DNA of 27,442 bases from Ruminococcus sp. UBA5884 (GTDB lineage Bacteria > Bacillota > Clostridia > Oscillospirales > Ruminococcaceae): NCBI GenBank assembly GCA_002431975.1, contig DJFA01000095.1, forward strand, positions 4,045 to 31,486, given 5' to 3'. Of the stretch, positions 6,687-14,661 are shown one piece after another. A program made the translations under genes and the position numbers. The stretch's first letter is position 1, and every line of letters begins with the position of its first letter. The notes under the pieces were generated by a model, which was not told the origin of the DNA, ran no database searches, and saw only the letters and a list, made by a program, of their open reading frames with translations.

Positions 6687-9086
6687 CTACAATATAACAG
6701 CCGGAACAACAACAGAAGCCTGAACATTTTTATTTCCGGCAGAAAAACGCAGATTAAGCATACATTTTCTTGCTGTAAGGCATATTCTTATCGGAATCAT
6801 AATTTTTCTGTCATTGATTTTTATGTTTACATCGCACATATCGCTTATTGCCCTTCCCTGATTATCTGAAAAGAAATATGTAAATACAGTCTTTTCGGCT
6901 TTAAAGCTTGTAAACACTTCATCTGAGATAAAGAGAGGAATCCTTTTCCACGAATCATTTTTAAAGCATACAGTAACAGGAGCATGGAACATAAGCTGGT
7001 CATTGCGTACAAATACCGTATATGAAGGCTTTTCGCCGTAAAGATTTTCATAACTTCTTGAATACGCCTCATATGCTGCATTTCCGACAGCCTGTTTCTG
7101 AAGCTCATTTGAAAATATAACAGTTTTCTGCATATTTTCAGATATGGTATTTTCGCAGAAACTTTCAGAAAATCCCTCAAATATACCGCCTTTCTGATAG
7201 AGTACTGAATAATGATTTTCAAACAGGAACTGAGTCGGCTGTTCAAACAAATCCCAGTCGCTCCTTGCTCCCGGCCAGCACATTGAAATATATGTTTTCG
7301 GTTCAAATATATCAGAATAATAAAATGCTGCATAATTGAAATATGAGCTCCATTCATCAAGACCCTGAAGCTGAATCCCGTCATATCTGCGGAGCATTTC
7401 CCTGTATATTCTGCGGTCAATTATCTGCGGCTGATGTGAGGAATACTGATACTGCGGCAGACCATTACTGCGTAAAAATTCAAGAGTTCTGAACATACTC
7501 CTGTCAAATGAGGTATAATTTCCATAAGTGCCCTGCCACTGTGCAAGGTCATAGCAGTGATAAGCCTGATATCTGCCGTCCTTTATAAAGACTTCCTGAG
7601 ATATATCGCATAAAGGTCTGTAATCGTCATCAGTCATTATGAATACATCATCAAGCATATCATTCTGCATCATAAGGCATCTGAGATAGAAATTTCTTGT
7701 AGTATGGTCATCAGGCAGAGGATTTCCGGCAAGAAGCCGGTCATCAGTAATGAACTTGAGGTTAAGCCTGCCTTTATAGGATTCTTTAAGTTCAGGGATA
7801 TTTTTTTCAGGACAGCATATTACTATTTCGGTTATAAACTGCATAAATCTGTCAATATACGGCAGAGCTGAAAGTATATCCTCATTTCTTGCAGTAAGCA
7901 CAGCCATCTGTTTAACTGTTTCAGGCGGAACAGTTTCAGAAACTGTAAACATTGATTCAAGCTGTTCCATCATTGCCTCTGCGGAGCTGTCCCATGTAAA
8001 CGGAACAAATTCAGAGAGAGAATTTTTAAGCTGCTGATATTTTTCAGGATTATCAGCATATTTTTTAACGACTGATATAAATGAATTATAATCCGTATTG
8101 TCAAAATAATCAGCAAAATCCCCTGCAACCTCATGAAGAACCTCAATATCAGAGGCAAATACCGGAGTATTATGCTGAAATGCCTCTATAACAGGGAGAC
8201 CGAAACCTTCATTATATGTAGGAAATGCCACTGCAAATGCATTTTTATAAAGATAATCTATATCATCATCGCCTGCATTGTCAAAAAAGAAAAGATTTTT
8301 CCCGTTAAGGCTGTGTTTTCTTATTCTCTGTTCAAGTTCTGCAACATTCCAGCCTATTCGTCCGGCAAAAATGACATTCATTCCAAGACCTGAATCAAGT
8401 GCATCAAGTACAAGCTTATGATTTTTTCTCGGTTCAATAGTTCCGACCATAAGTATATATCTTCCGGCATTTACGGCATCTGAAACGGCTTTGCATGGTT
8501 TTGAATCATGTTTTGCATTGAAATCACAGCCAAGAGGCACAACAGCAGCTTTTTTACGTTCAGTTCCAAGGCGGTCAGTCAGTATGTCAAGCTGTTTTAC
8601 GGTAGCCTTTGCAGATGTTATTATAAGGTCGGCATAGCCGATATTTGCCCCAATATACACCATAAAACTGAGGACTGTATTTTCATGGCAGTACTGCGGA
8701 TGCTGAACTGGTATAAGGTCATAAAGCTGAGTAACTATTTTTACTCCACGGCTTTTAAGAACCGGAAAAAGCCAGCTTCTGCGGAGTCTTGAATTCCATA
8801 CGCTGTCTATATCAAAGAAAACCGCACCGGACTGCATAGTTTCAGGAGTTATAACTTCACTGGTAACTATTCTGTTTTTTTCAGTTTTCCCGTATACAAA
8901 GCAGTCATAGAATTTTTCATTGTCAAGTCTTAAAAAAACACGCTTTTCAGGAACATATGTCATAAGAACGAGGTCAAATTTTCCGCTCTCAATCATTCTT
9001 ACAATAATTTCACGAACAACTCTCTGAATACCTGTAATAAAATTCACCTTCATAAGATTTGAAAGGTCTGTATATATTTTTTTCAT
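6687..9086 (-). CDS. Two-domain glycosyltransferase: GT4 plus GT-A-like domain
   Basis: 799 residues and the last gene of the polysaccharide operon. Residues 1-380 form a GT-B, GT4-type transferase: TGIQRVVREI (18-27), GTIEPRKNH (215-223) and YNEGFGLPVIEAF (291-303), with the E-x7-E pair at 293 and 301. GT4 enzymes of this kind, with the TGIQRVVRE opening, are often mannosyl- or rhamnosyltransferases of surface-glycan loci. Residues about 395-640 form a second domain with TARNEDI and VFIMTDDDYRP; the acidic cluster at 486-488 looks like the metal/nucleotide-sugar site of a GT-A fold. The last 150 residues are predicted beta-rich and not recognised. Two linkages could thus be made by one chain. 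The ATG has AAAGGAT 8 nt upstream, within the end of the preceding gene. Donor and acceptor cannot be read from the sequence. Confidence 0.8.
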   Translation of the reverse strand: MKKIYTDLSNLMKVNFITGIQRVVREIIVRMIESGKFDLVLMTYVPEKRVFLRLDNEKFYDCFVYGKTEKNRIVTSEVITPETMQSGAVFFDIDSVWNSRLRRSWLFPVLKSRGVKIVTQLYDLIPVQHPQYCHENTVLSFMVYIGANIGYADLIITSAKATVKQLDILTDRLGTERKKAAVVPLGCDFNAKHDSKPCKAVSDAVNAGRYILMVGTIEPRKNHKLVLDALDSGLGMNVIFAGRIGWNVAELEQRIRKHSLNGKNLFFFDNAGDDDIDYLYKNAFAVAFPTYNEGFGLPVIEAFQHNTPVFASDIEVLHEVAGDFADYFDNTDYNSFISVVKKYADNPEKYQQLKNSLSEFVPFTWDSSAEAMMEQLESMFTVSETVPPETVKQMAVLTARNEDILSALPYIDRFMQFITEIVICCPEKNIPELKESYKGRLNLKFITDDRLLAGNPLPDDHTTRNFYLRCLMMQNDMLDDVFIMTDDDYRPLCDISQEVFIKDGRYQAYHCYDLAQWQGTYGNYTSFDRSMFRTLEFLRSNGLPQYQYSSHQPQIIDRRIYREMLRRYDGIQLQGLDEWSSYFNYAAFYYSDIFEPKTYISMCWPGARSDWDLFEQPTQFLFENHYSVLYQKGGIFEGFSESFCENTISENMQKTVIFSNELQKQAVGNAAYEAYSRSYENLYGEKPSYTVFVRNDQLMFHAPVTVCFKNDSWKRIPLFISDEVFTSFKAEKTVFTYFFSDNQGRAISDMCDVNIKINDRKIMIPIRICLTARKCMLNLRFSAGNKNVQASVVVPAVIL

Positions 9087-9092
9087 ACTTTT

Positions 9093-9563
9093 TTATCCTT
9101 TCATTCCCATACTTTTTCTGATAGCTTTTTTAATGAATTCGGGCTGTTTGCGGTACAGTCTGAGAAGTTTTTCCGGCCATCTGACAGCTGAACCTGCCAC
9201 AGGATTTTCATTGTTTACGCCGTTGCCATGGTCATATATATTATTTTTCACTGATATCATGGTATTTGCAAACTCCTGAGAGGCTGAAAGGGTAAGTATC
9301 ACAGAATCCCTGAATTCATCTTCGGGAAGGTTAAAGCTGTTTTTCCAGTTTTCAAAAGCTTTTTCGTCCACAGGACGCTGAAGAAAAGCAATATATGCGG
9401 TTTCAAGGAATGTTCTGTTGTCGCTGCATTCAAGCAGACTGAGAACATTAACCTCATCGGGACTGCATTCAGTCAGATAGAGGTATGATTCCTTTGAAAA
9501 TCTGAAATCAGGTATTTTTTCGGTAACGATATCAAAAATATCAGAATAGATTTGTTTTTTCAT
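9093..9563 (-). CDS. Small DUF4214-like protein in polysaccharide operon
   Basis: 156 residues. The segment FLETAYIAFLQRPVDEKAFENW (about 53-74, shown in part as AYIAFLQRPVDEKAF), followed by a helix ending LSASQEFANTM, matches the pattern of DUF4214 repeats: a helix, the LxRxPDxxGxxxW-like turn, then a helix ending SxEF. Such domains occur next to, or fused with, surface-glycan glycosyltransferases and their role is unclear. A second half of basic character (LRLYRKQPEFIKKAIRK) could associate with membrane or partner proteins. There is no signal peptide. GGAG sits 7 nt before ATG, with 10 nt from the upstream stop and 6 nt to the next start, so it is firmly within the operon. Confidence 0.6.
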   Translation of the reverse strand: MKKQIYSDIFDIVTEKIPDFRFSKESYLYLTECSPDEVNVLSLLECSDNRTFLETAYIAFLQRPVDEKAFENWKNSFNLPEDEFRDSVILTLSASQEFANTMISVKNNIYDHGNGVNNENPVAGSAVRWPEKLLRLYRKQPEFIKKAIRKSMGMKG

Positions 9564-9573
9564 AAGCTGTCTC

Positions 9574-11796
9574 CTATAATTTTTTTACTGCTCCGACTGT
9601 CCATGTCATGACTTCATCGGGGAGTCTGTCAACAAGACCTTTTCCGACAGGAATCATGTATCTGAGTTCAAAGCCGTTTTTCTCAAGTTCTTCTGCAATG
9701 CCTTCACGGGTAAAGAACACATCATATATATTATAATTTCCCCAGCCGTTTATATTTTTAAGTCTGAGTTCAAATGTTCTGCATGGAACATCAAAAATAA
9801 GGATTCCGTTTTCTGAAAGACAGTTTCTGATTTTTCTGTAAATCAGTTTTCTTGTCTTATAGTCAAAATGTCTTATATACCTGAAAGTGGTAACTGCGTC
9901 AAAAACTGTGTCTAAACTGTCGGTTATAAAGTCAGCTTTTTTGGTTACCAACCGGTTGGTAACTGGTTGCAAACGGTTACCAACCAGTTGCAACATCTGT
10001 TCTGAAGAATCAACCGCTGTACAATTTCCGAATTTGATATTTTCCTGAACAATTCTTCCGTCCCCGCAGGCAATATCAAGAATTTCAGGAGCATTTCTGT
10101 CCTTGAAAAAATCTGAAATTATCAGATTTACAGATTGTCTTTCCATCAAATCAAAACAGTTCTGAGGATACTGTTTAAATCTGTGAGCCGTATAATTCCC
10201 CGCAATTTCGGCGTTCTGGTAATACTGCTTCATCTGTTCATGACCTTTTACAAGATATTTTTTCTTTTGTTTAAGGAGTCTGTCCCATTCATAAAGAGTA
10301 ACAGTTCCCGTAGTAAATGTTTTTTCAGCTTCCTGTTCAATCAGTTTTAAAACACTGTTTTTTTCAAAAAAACTGCGGAGGTTTGCAACCAGTTGGTAAC
10401 TGCTAAAACGACAGTAGTCCGTTCTGATTTGGTTGCAAGCGGTTGCAAACTGGTTGGTAACCAACCCTATTCCGAAGCGTTTTACAAGTTCTGAAACTCC
10501 TGCAACCTCTGTACTGATAACAGGTATTCCATTGAGCATTGCCTCTATCGCAGACACTGAACAGGAATGGTTGAAATTCTCGGTTGAATAAGGAATCATC
10601 ACGCAGTCTATTTCTGAGTAGAAACGTTCCATATCATAGCGTCCGTATTCAATACGGCAGTGAGGAGATTTTTTAAGAATTTCAGGCAATTCAATATCTT
10701 TGTTTCTCCAGAGTATAAGATACTGAACTCCCTTTGTTTCTGAAACTGTTTTGCAAAGCAGTTCAATTCCACGGTGGGAACACTGTTCATCAGTCATAGG
10801 AGATGAGGCAAAACCCACTGTGAATTTTTTAAGGTCATGAGGTTCAGTTCGGCATGAGTATATGTGTTTGTTTATGTCAATAACCGGATATGATATAACC
10901 GGTTCATGAAAACCGTTTTCCGTCATGATATCAGCAGCTTTCTGCGACTGCACGCAATATTTCTGTATACCGAAATCATTAAGGTGACAGAGTTCAGCCA
11001 TAGTATTTTCAGTTATATCACGCAGAGGATTCTGACCGCTGAGTCTTACAATACTCCTGAACATAAGCAGCCCGCAGTCATTTGCAGTAAGCACATGGGC
11101 AGTGCTTTCGCAGATAATACAGAGCATCGGATTTATCTTTTTAAGGCATTCTCTTGTCTTTGAGGCAGGAATACAGATGATATCGCCTCTCTGAACCATA
11201 TTTTCAACGCTTTTTTCGATTGAAACAAGTTTTACATTATAACAGCTTTTTTTTCTGAGGAGATTATATATGTCATAAGCTTCATTTCTGATAGCCTCCA
11301 TACCGCAGTGGAGCGTGAGGTCTGTACAGATAACAGCAATAATTCTGCTGTTATAGTTCTGATGTATCTGATTTATCTGTGACTGAGCATTTTTTCTGAA
11401 AACTTCGCCTGCATTTTCAAGGTTTTCAGGACTGGATTTTACAGATTTGAAACATTCGGAGAGTTCCGCACCGGTTTCAATAATATTTTTATTCTTTACT
11501 GAATCACGGGCTTCTGGATTTACTTCAAGCATACATTCATCAAATTTTCCGGACTGACCGTAAAGATATGAAAAATGCTGATTTTCAAGGCTTTTAAGCT
11601 TGTTTATCTGGGATTTAAGGGCATTTGTCTGGTTAAGCAGAGCTTTTATTTCAAGTTCAAGCCTTGAAATCTGTTTTTTCTGCTCCTCAAAAGATGAATT
11701 TGCATCATCAATTGCAGTGCTTACAGCTTCATTGAAATGTTTTTGTTTTTTGAAAGGATTTGAATCCCCGTCCAGATATTCATTGAAATTTTTCAA
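9574..11796 (-). CDS. Coiled-coil / GT4 glycosyltransferase / SAM methyltransferase fusion
   Basis: An ATG exists at 11826, but it lies inside wzt. The TTG at 11796 has GGAG at 7 nt and follows the wzt stop by 14 nt, so it is preferred (740 residues, MKNFNEYLDGD). Residues about 30-70 are a heptad-rich coiled coil (EEQKKQISRLELEIKALL). About 160-510 form a GT4-like transferase with SAIEAMLNGIPVISTEVAG. About 550-740 are a class I methyltransferase with motif I DIACGDG (574-580), AVDSSEQM (acidic end of beta 2) and LIFDVP. Placed directly after wzt, it recalls WbdD/WbbB-type chain terminators that cap O-polysaccharides and set length through a coiled coil; here that is inference. Two arrays of a dispersed 11-bp DNA repeat lie inside the gene and encode residues 444-473 and 602-619. 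Confidence 0.8.
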   Translation of the reverse strand: MKNFNEYLDGDSNPFKKQKHFNEAVSTAIDDANSSFEEQKKQISRLELEIKALLNQTNALKSQINKLKSLENQHFSYLYGQSGKFDECMLEVNPEARDSVKNKNIIETGAELSECFKSVKSSPENLENAGEVFRKNAQSQINQIHQNYNSRIIAVICTDLTLHCGMEAIRNEAYDIYNLLRKKSCYNVKLVSIEKSVENMVQRGDIICIPASKTRECLKKINPMLCIICESTAHVLTANDCGLLMFRSIVRLSGQNPLRDITENTMAELCHLNDFGIQKYCVQSQKAADIMTENGFHEPVISYPVIDINKHIYSCRTEPHDLKKFTVGFASSPMTDEQCSHRGIELLCKTVSETKGVQYLILWRNKDIELPEILKKSPHCRIEYGRYDMERFYSEIDCVMIPYSTENFNHSCSVSAIEAMLNGIPVISTEVAGVSELVKRFGIGLVTNQFATACNQIRTDYCRFSSYQLVANLRSFFEKNSVLKLIEQEAEKTFTTGTVTLYEWDRLLKQKKKYLVKGHEQMKQYYQNAEIAGNYTAHRFKQYPQNCFDLMERQSVNLIISDFFKDRNAPEILDIACGDGRIVQENIKFGNCTAVDSSEQMLQLVGNRLQPVTNRLVTKKADFITDSLDTVFDAVTTFRYIRHFDYKTRKLIYRKIRNCLSENGILIFDVPCRTFELRLKNINGWGNYNIYDVFFTREGIAEELEKNGFELRYMIPVGKGLVDRLPDEVMTWTVGAVKKL
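9942..9993. repeat. Array of GGTTNNNAACC-type units inside the methyltransferase-coding part
   Basis: Five consecutive units read GGTTACCAACC, GGTTGGTAACT, GGTTGCAAAC, GGTTACCAACC and AGTTGCAAC. Unit starts are 9942, 9953, 9964, 9974 and 9985, a 10-11 bp step. They are the same words as in the promoter array at 25173-25281. On the coding strand they give LQLVGNRLQPVTNRLVTK between beta 2 and beta 3 of the methyltransferase, a length-variable place in that fold. Confidence 0.9.
10380..10466. repeat. Second in-gene array of the same units, with a 29-bp gap
   Basis: GGTTTGCAACC and AGTTGGTAACT (10380-10401), then 29 unrelated bases, then GGTTGCAAGC, GGTTGCAAACT, GGTTGGTAACC and AACC (10431-10466). 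It encodes about residues 444-473, just after the GT4 E-x7-E region, again a surface-loop position. The reading frame stays open across it. Confidence 0.9.
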
Positions 11797-11810
11797 AATA
11801 CCACTCCTTT

Positions 11811-12992
11811 TCAGTCGAATTTCCATTTATGGTCAAGTTTTGCTATACCTATTTCCTTTACATCGGAATACACCGTAAAGGTGACTGCTTTTTCCTTGTA
11901 ATCGTATGCAAACATATCCCTTGAACGCAGAGCAATATCAAACCAGTAAGTTCCGGCGACAAGGTTAAGTTTTTCTATTTCAAGGCGTATTGTACCGCTT
12001 TCTTTAAGAGGTATCTGATTAATACGTTCTCTTTTGGTATTAGTGCCGTAACAGGTAAGCTTGTCATTTCTTATAAGCATAAGACCTATAAGAAGCCCGT
12101 CTGTTTTTTCAGGAATACAGCGGTAATCAAATTCAAGGACAGTTTTCTCTCCTGAACGGAAATTATTTTTAACAGAGCCGTCCTCACAGGTCATACGGAC
12201 AGCTGTTATTTCAGCAACTTTTTCATGAGAAACTGTAACTGTTTCAGTCTTTTTAACCGAGGCTTTCATTCCCATATATTCCATATATTCAGGGTGAACC
12301 TCATTTGGAGAGCCGTCCATTTTTATTTTTCCGCCGTCAATCCATATTGAACGTTCACAGAGCTCCTCAATCTGGGCAAGAGAATGTGAAACTATAACTA
12401 TAGTAGTGCCTTCAGCCTTTATATCCCTTAATTTTTCAAGGCATTTAGCCTGAAAAGCCGTATCTCCGACAGCAAGAATCTCATCTATCAGCAGAACATC
12501 AGCATCTACATTTATTGCAACTGAAAAAGCAAGCCTTGTATACATACCTGATGAATATGTTCTTACAGGATTATCAATAAATTCCTCAAGTCCTGAAAAT
12601 TCTATTATTCTGTCAAGTCGTTCATCAATTTCCTTTTTATTGAGTCCGAAAATGGACGCATTTGTATAAATATTTTCACGGCCGCTCATATCGGGGTGAA
12701 ATCCTGCACCGAGTTCGATAAGGCTTGAAACTCTGCCGTTTATCTCAATGCTGCCGCTGTCGGGATAGATAATTCTTGTCATAAGCTTTAAAAGAGTACT
12801 TTTCCCGCAGCCGTTATGGCCTATCAGTCCGACAGCCTGACCTTTTGGTATATCAAATGAAATGCCGTTAAGTACATTATGAATCTGATATCTGTTTCTT
12901 TTATGGAATATAACTTTTTCCTTGAATGTTTTTCCCTTGTCGGAATATACCCTGAAATGTTTGTGAATATCATTTACTTTTATAGCGTCCAT
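11811..12992 (-). CDS. wzt: Polysaccharide ABC exporter, ATP-binding subunit with C-terminal glycan-binding-type extension
   Basis: 393 residues. ATPase domain 1-235: Walker A GHNGCGKST (58-66), the Wzt/TagH-type segment ELGAGFHPDMSGRENIY (93-109), signature YSSGM (146-150), Walker B VLLIDE (166-171) and switch histidine 203. Residues about 250-393 form a beta-rich domain of the Wzt_C kind, which in ABC-exported O-antigens recognises the capped end of the chain before export. TagH, the wall teichoic acid exporter, is the nearest alternative, but the extension and the adjacent methyltransferase favour a Wzt role. The start lies 3 nt after the wzm stop, and the Shine-Dalgarno GAGGAG is in the last codons of wzm, so the two are translationally coupled. 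Confidence 0.9.
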   Translation of the reverse strand: MDAIKVNDIHKHFRVYSDKGKTFKEKVIFHKRNRYQIHNVLNGISFDIPKGQAVGLIGHNGCGKSTLLKLMTRIIYPDSGSIEINGRVSSLIELGAGFHPDMSGRENIYTNASIFGLNKKEIDERLDRIIEFSGLEEFIDNPVRTYSSGMYTRLAFSVAINVDADVLLIDEILAVGDTAFQAKCLEKLRDIKAEGTTIVIVSHSLAQIEELCERSIWIDGGKIKMDGSPNEVHPEYMEYMGMKASVKKTETVTVSHEKVAEITAVRMTCEDGSVKNNFRSGEKTVLEFDYRCIPEKTDGLLIGLMLIRNDKLTCYGTNTKRERINQIPLKESGTIRLEIEKLNLVAGTYWFDIALRSRDMFAYDYKEKAVTFTVYSDVKEIGIAKLDHKWKFD

Positions 12993-12995
12993 AAA

Positions 12996-13772
12996 TCAAA
13001 GCTCCTCAGCGAAACGTTTTTTAAGTTTTTCAAAGACCGCAAAACCGGCTGCAAAAACCAGCAGACTTAAAAAAAATGCCTGTAAAAGCATTGAAAGCTG
13101 CGGAACTTTCCCGTAATAAAGAATATCCCTGTATGAAATTATTACAGGAGCCATCGGATTAAGCATATAAACAGCCCTGAATCTTTCAGGTATATAGTCT
13201 ATACCGTAAACCACCGGTGAAAGATACATAAGTCCCATATTGAGAACACCCATAATATGCTCAAGGTCACGCAGGTATACTGTAAGAGATGAAGTAAGCA
13301 TAGTGACTCCGAGAACAAGTATATACTGTATCACCATGACAACAGGAAGGACAAGAACTGCTCCTATACTGAAAGGTCTTGGAGAAAATGCCGATACGGC
13401 AAGCACTATTATAAATGACAGCAGCATATTTATAAAACTGCTTGTCGTATATGCAACAGGCATTACTTCTCTTGGAAAATATATCTTTTTTACCATATTA
13501 GCCTGACCGAGTATAGCCTGCGAGCCTGTTGTAAGTGCTGATGAAAAGAATATCCACGGCACAAGTGCTGTAAAAAGATGCAGATAATACTGCGGCACAG
13601 GATTTTTCATTATAACCTGAAATACAAATGTATATATTGCAAGCTGTAAAAGCGGATTTATAAACGTCCACATAAATCCGAGAACTGAACCTTTATAGCG
13701 TCCCTTGAGGTCTTTTTTCACAAGTCCTGCAATCATGGTTCTGTAAGCATATATTTCTTTAATTATCTTCAT
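12996..13772 (-). CDS. wzm: Polysaccharide ABC exporter, membrane subunit
   Basis: 258 residues with about six membrane segments of the ABC-2 type. The N-terminal cytoplasmic stretch LVKKDLKGRYKGSVLGFMW and the C-terminal LNPMAPVIISYRDILYYG are typical of Wzm/TagG/RfbA. It would form the membrane channel paired with the ATPase encoded next, exporting an undecaprenyl-linked glycan across the plasma membrane. An ATG at 13796 is also in frame, but GGAG lies 5 nt before the ATG at 13772, so MKIIKEIYAYR is taken as the N-terminus. The gene overlaps the end of rmd by 14 nt. Confidence 0.92.
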   Translation of the reverse strand: MKIIKEIYAYRTMIAGLVKKDLKGRYKGSVLGFMWTFINPLLQLAIYTFVFQVIMKNPVPQYYLHLFTALVPWIFFSSALTTGSQAILGQANMVKKIYFPREVMPVAYTTSSFINMLLSFIIVLAVSAFSPRPFSIGAVLVLPVVMVIQYILVLGVTMLTSSLTVYLRDLEHIMGVLNMGLMYLSPVVYGIDYIPERFRAVYMLNPMAPVIISYRDILYYGKVPQLSMLLQAFFLSLLVFAAGFAVFEKLKKRFAEEL

Positions 13773-14661
13773 TTTTTCTCCAGTAGTCAAGTACATTTTT
13801 TATAGTCTGTTCAAGCGGAATCACAGGTTTCCAGCCTGTATCCGCAGTAATTTTTGATATATCAGCCTTTATTTCAGGAACATCAGCCGGTCTGAAACGT
13901 GCAGGGTCTTTTTCAATTTTTATATCAGCAGATGAAAATGATATTATCATTTCAAGTATTGACTGCAATGAAACGGCATTTCCGCTTCCTACATTATATA
14001 CTTCGCCGTCCCTTCCGTACTGCACAAGGGCAGCGTATGCATTTACGATATCACGGACATCAGTAAAATCACGTCTTGCGGAGAGATTTCCTGTTTTTAT
14101 AACAGGTTCTGCAAGACCTTTTTCTATCCGAGCAGTCTGGCGGCAGAAATCAGATACTGCAAATACAGGAAGCTGACCTGCACCTATATGATTGAACGAG
14201 CGTGTCATTACTGTTTTAAGACCATATGCATTATGATAGACTTTTCCGAGCATTTCCTGAGAGAGTTTTGTTACCGCATATATGTTTTCAGGAAACATAT
14301 GGTCATTTTCAGATGCAAGACAGGTACAGCCATATTCCTCTGATGAACCTGTAAGCAGTACTTTTGATTCAGGAGAATATTTTCTTACTGCCTCCAGCAG
14401 ATTTACAGCTCCTTTTATATTTACATCAACGGTAAGCTGAGGATTTTTCCATGATACAGCCACAGAACTCTGTCCGGCAAGATGATATATAATATCAGGC
14501 TTAATCTGTTTTATAATACTGTCAGTATCTGATGAATTACAGATATCAAGCACATGACATTCCTTTTCAAGTCCTGCGACATAAACCTCATCACCGGCAA
14601 GCTTTTCTGTCAGGTATTTTCCTACGAATCCCATTCCGCCTGTTATAAGTATTTTCTTCAA
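13759..14661 (-). CDS. rmd: GDP-6-deoxy-D-mannose reductase
   Basis: A 300-residue short-chain dehydrogenase/epimerase with NAD(P)-binding GGMGFVG (8-14) and the catalytic set S106/S107, Y128 and K132 (YAVTK). The blocks NHIGAGQ, NLSARRDFTDVRD and ARFRPADVPEI, with the C-terminal TGWKPVIPLEQT, match the Rmd family. Rmd reduces GDP-4-keto-6-deoxy-D-mannose, the product of Gmd, to GDP-D-rhamnose. Gmd is encoded three genes upstream in the same operon, which supports this over L-fucose synthase or perosamine-type enzymes. The start codon is TTG in a TTGA overlap with the preceding stop; AGGTG is 8 nt upstream. Confidence 0.85.
   Translation of the reverse strand: MKKILITGGMGFVGKYLTEKLAGDEVYVAGLEKECHVLDICNSSDTDSIIKQIKPDIIYHLAGQSSVAVSWKNPQLTVDVNIKGAVNLLEAVRKYSPESKVLLTGSSEEYGCTCLASENDHMFPENIYAVTKLSQEMLGKVYHNAYGLKTVMTRSFNHIGAGQLPVFAVSDFCRQTARIEKGLAEPVIKTGNLSARRDFTDVRDIVNAYAALVQYGRDGEVYNVGSGNAVSLQSILEMIISFSSADIKIEKDPARFRPADVPEIKADISKITADTGWKPVIPLEQTIKNVLDYWRKNEDN

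Noticed and set aside
9574..11826. Frame-disrupting insertion (pseudogene) at the in-gene repeat arrays
   Set aside because: The reading frame is open throughout, and both catalytic domains retain their motifs on each side of the arrays.
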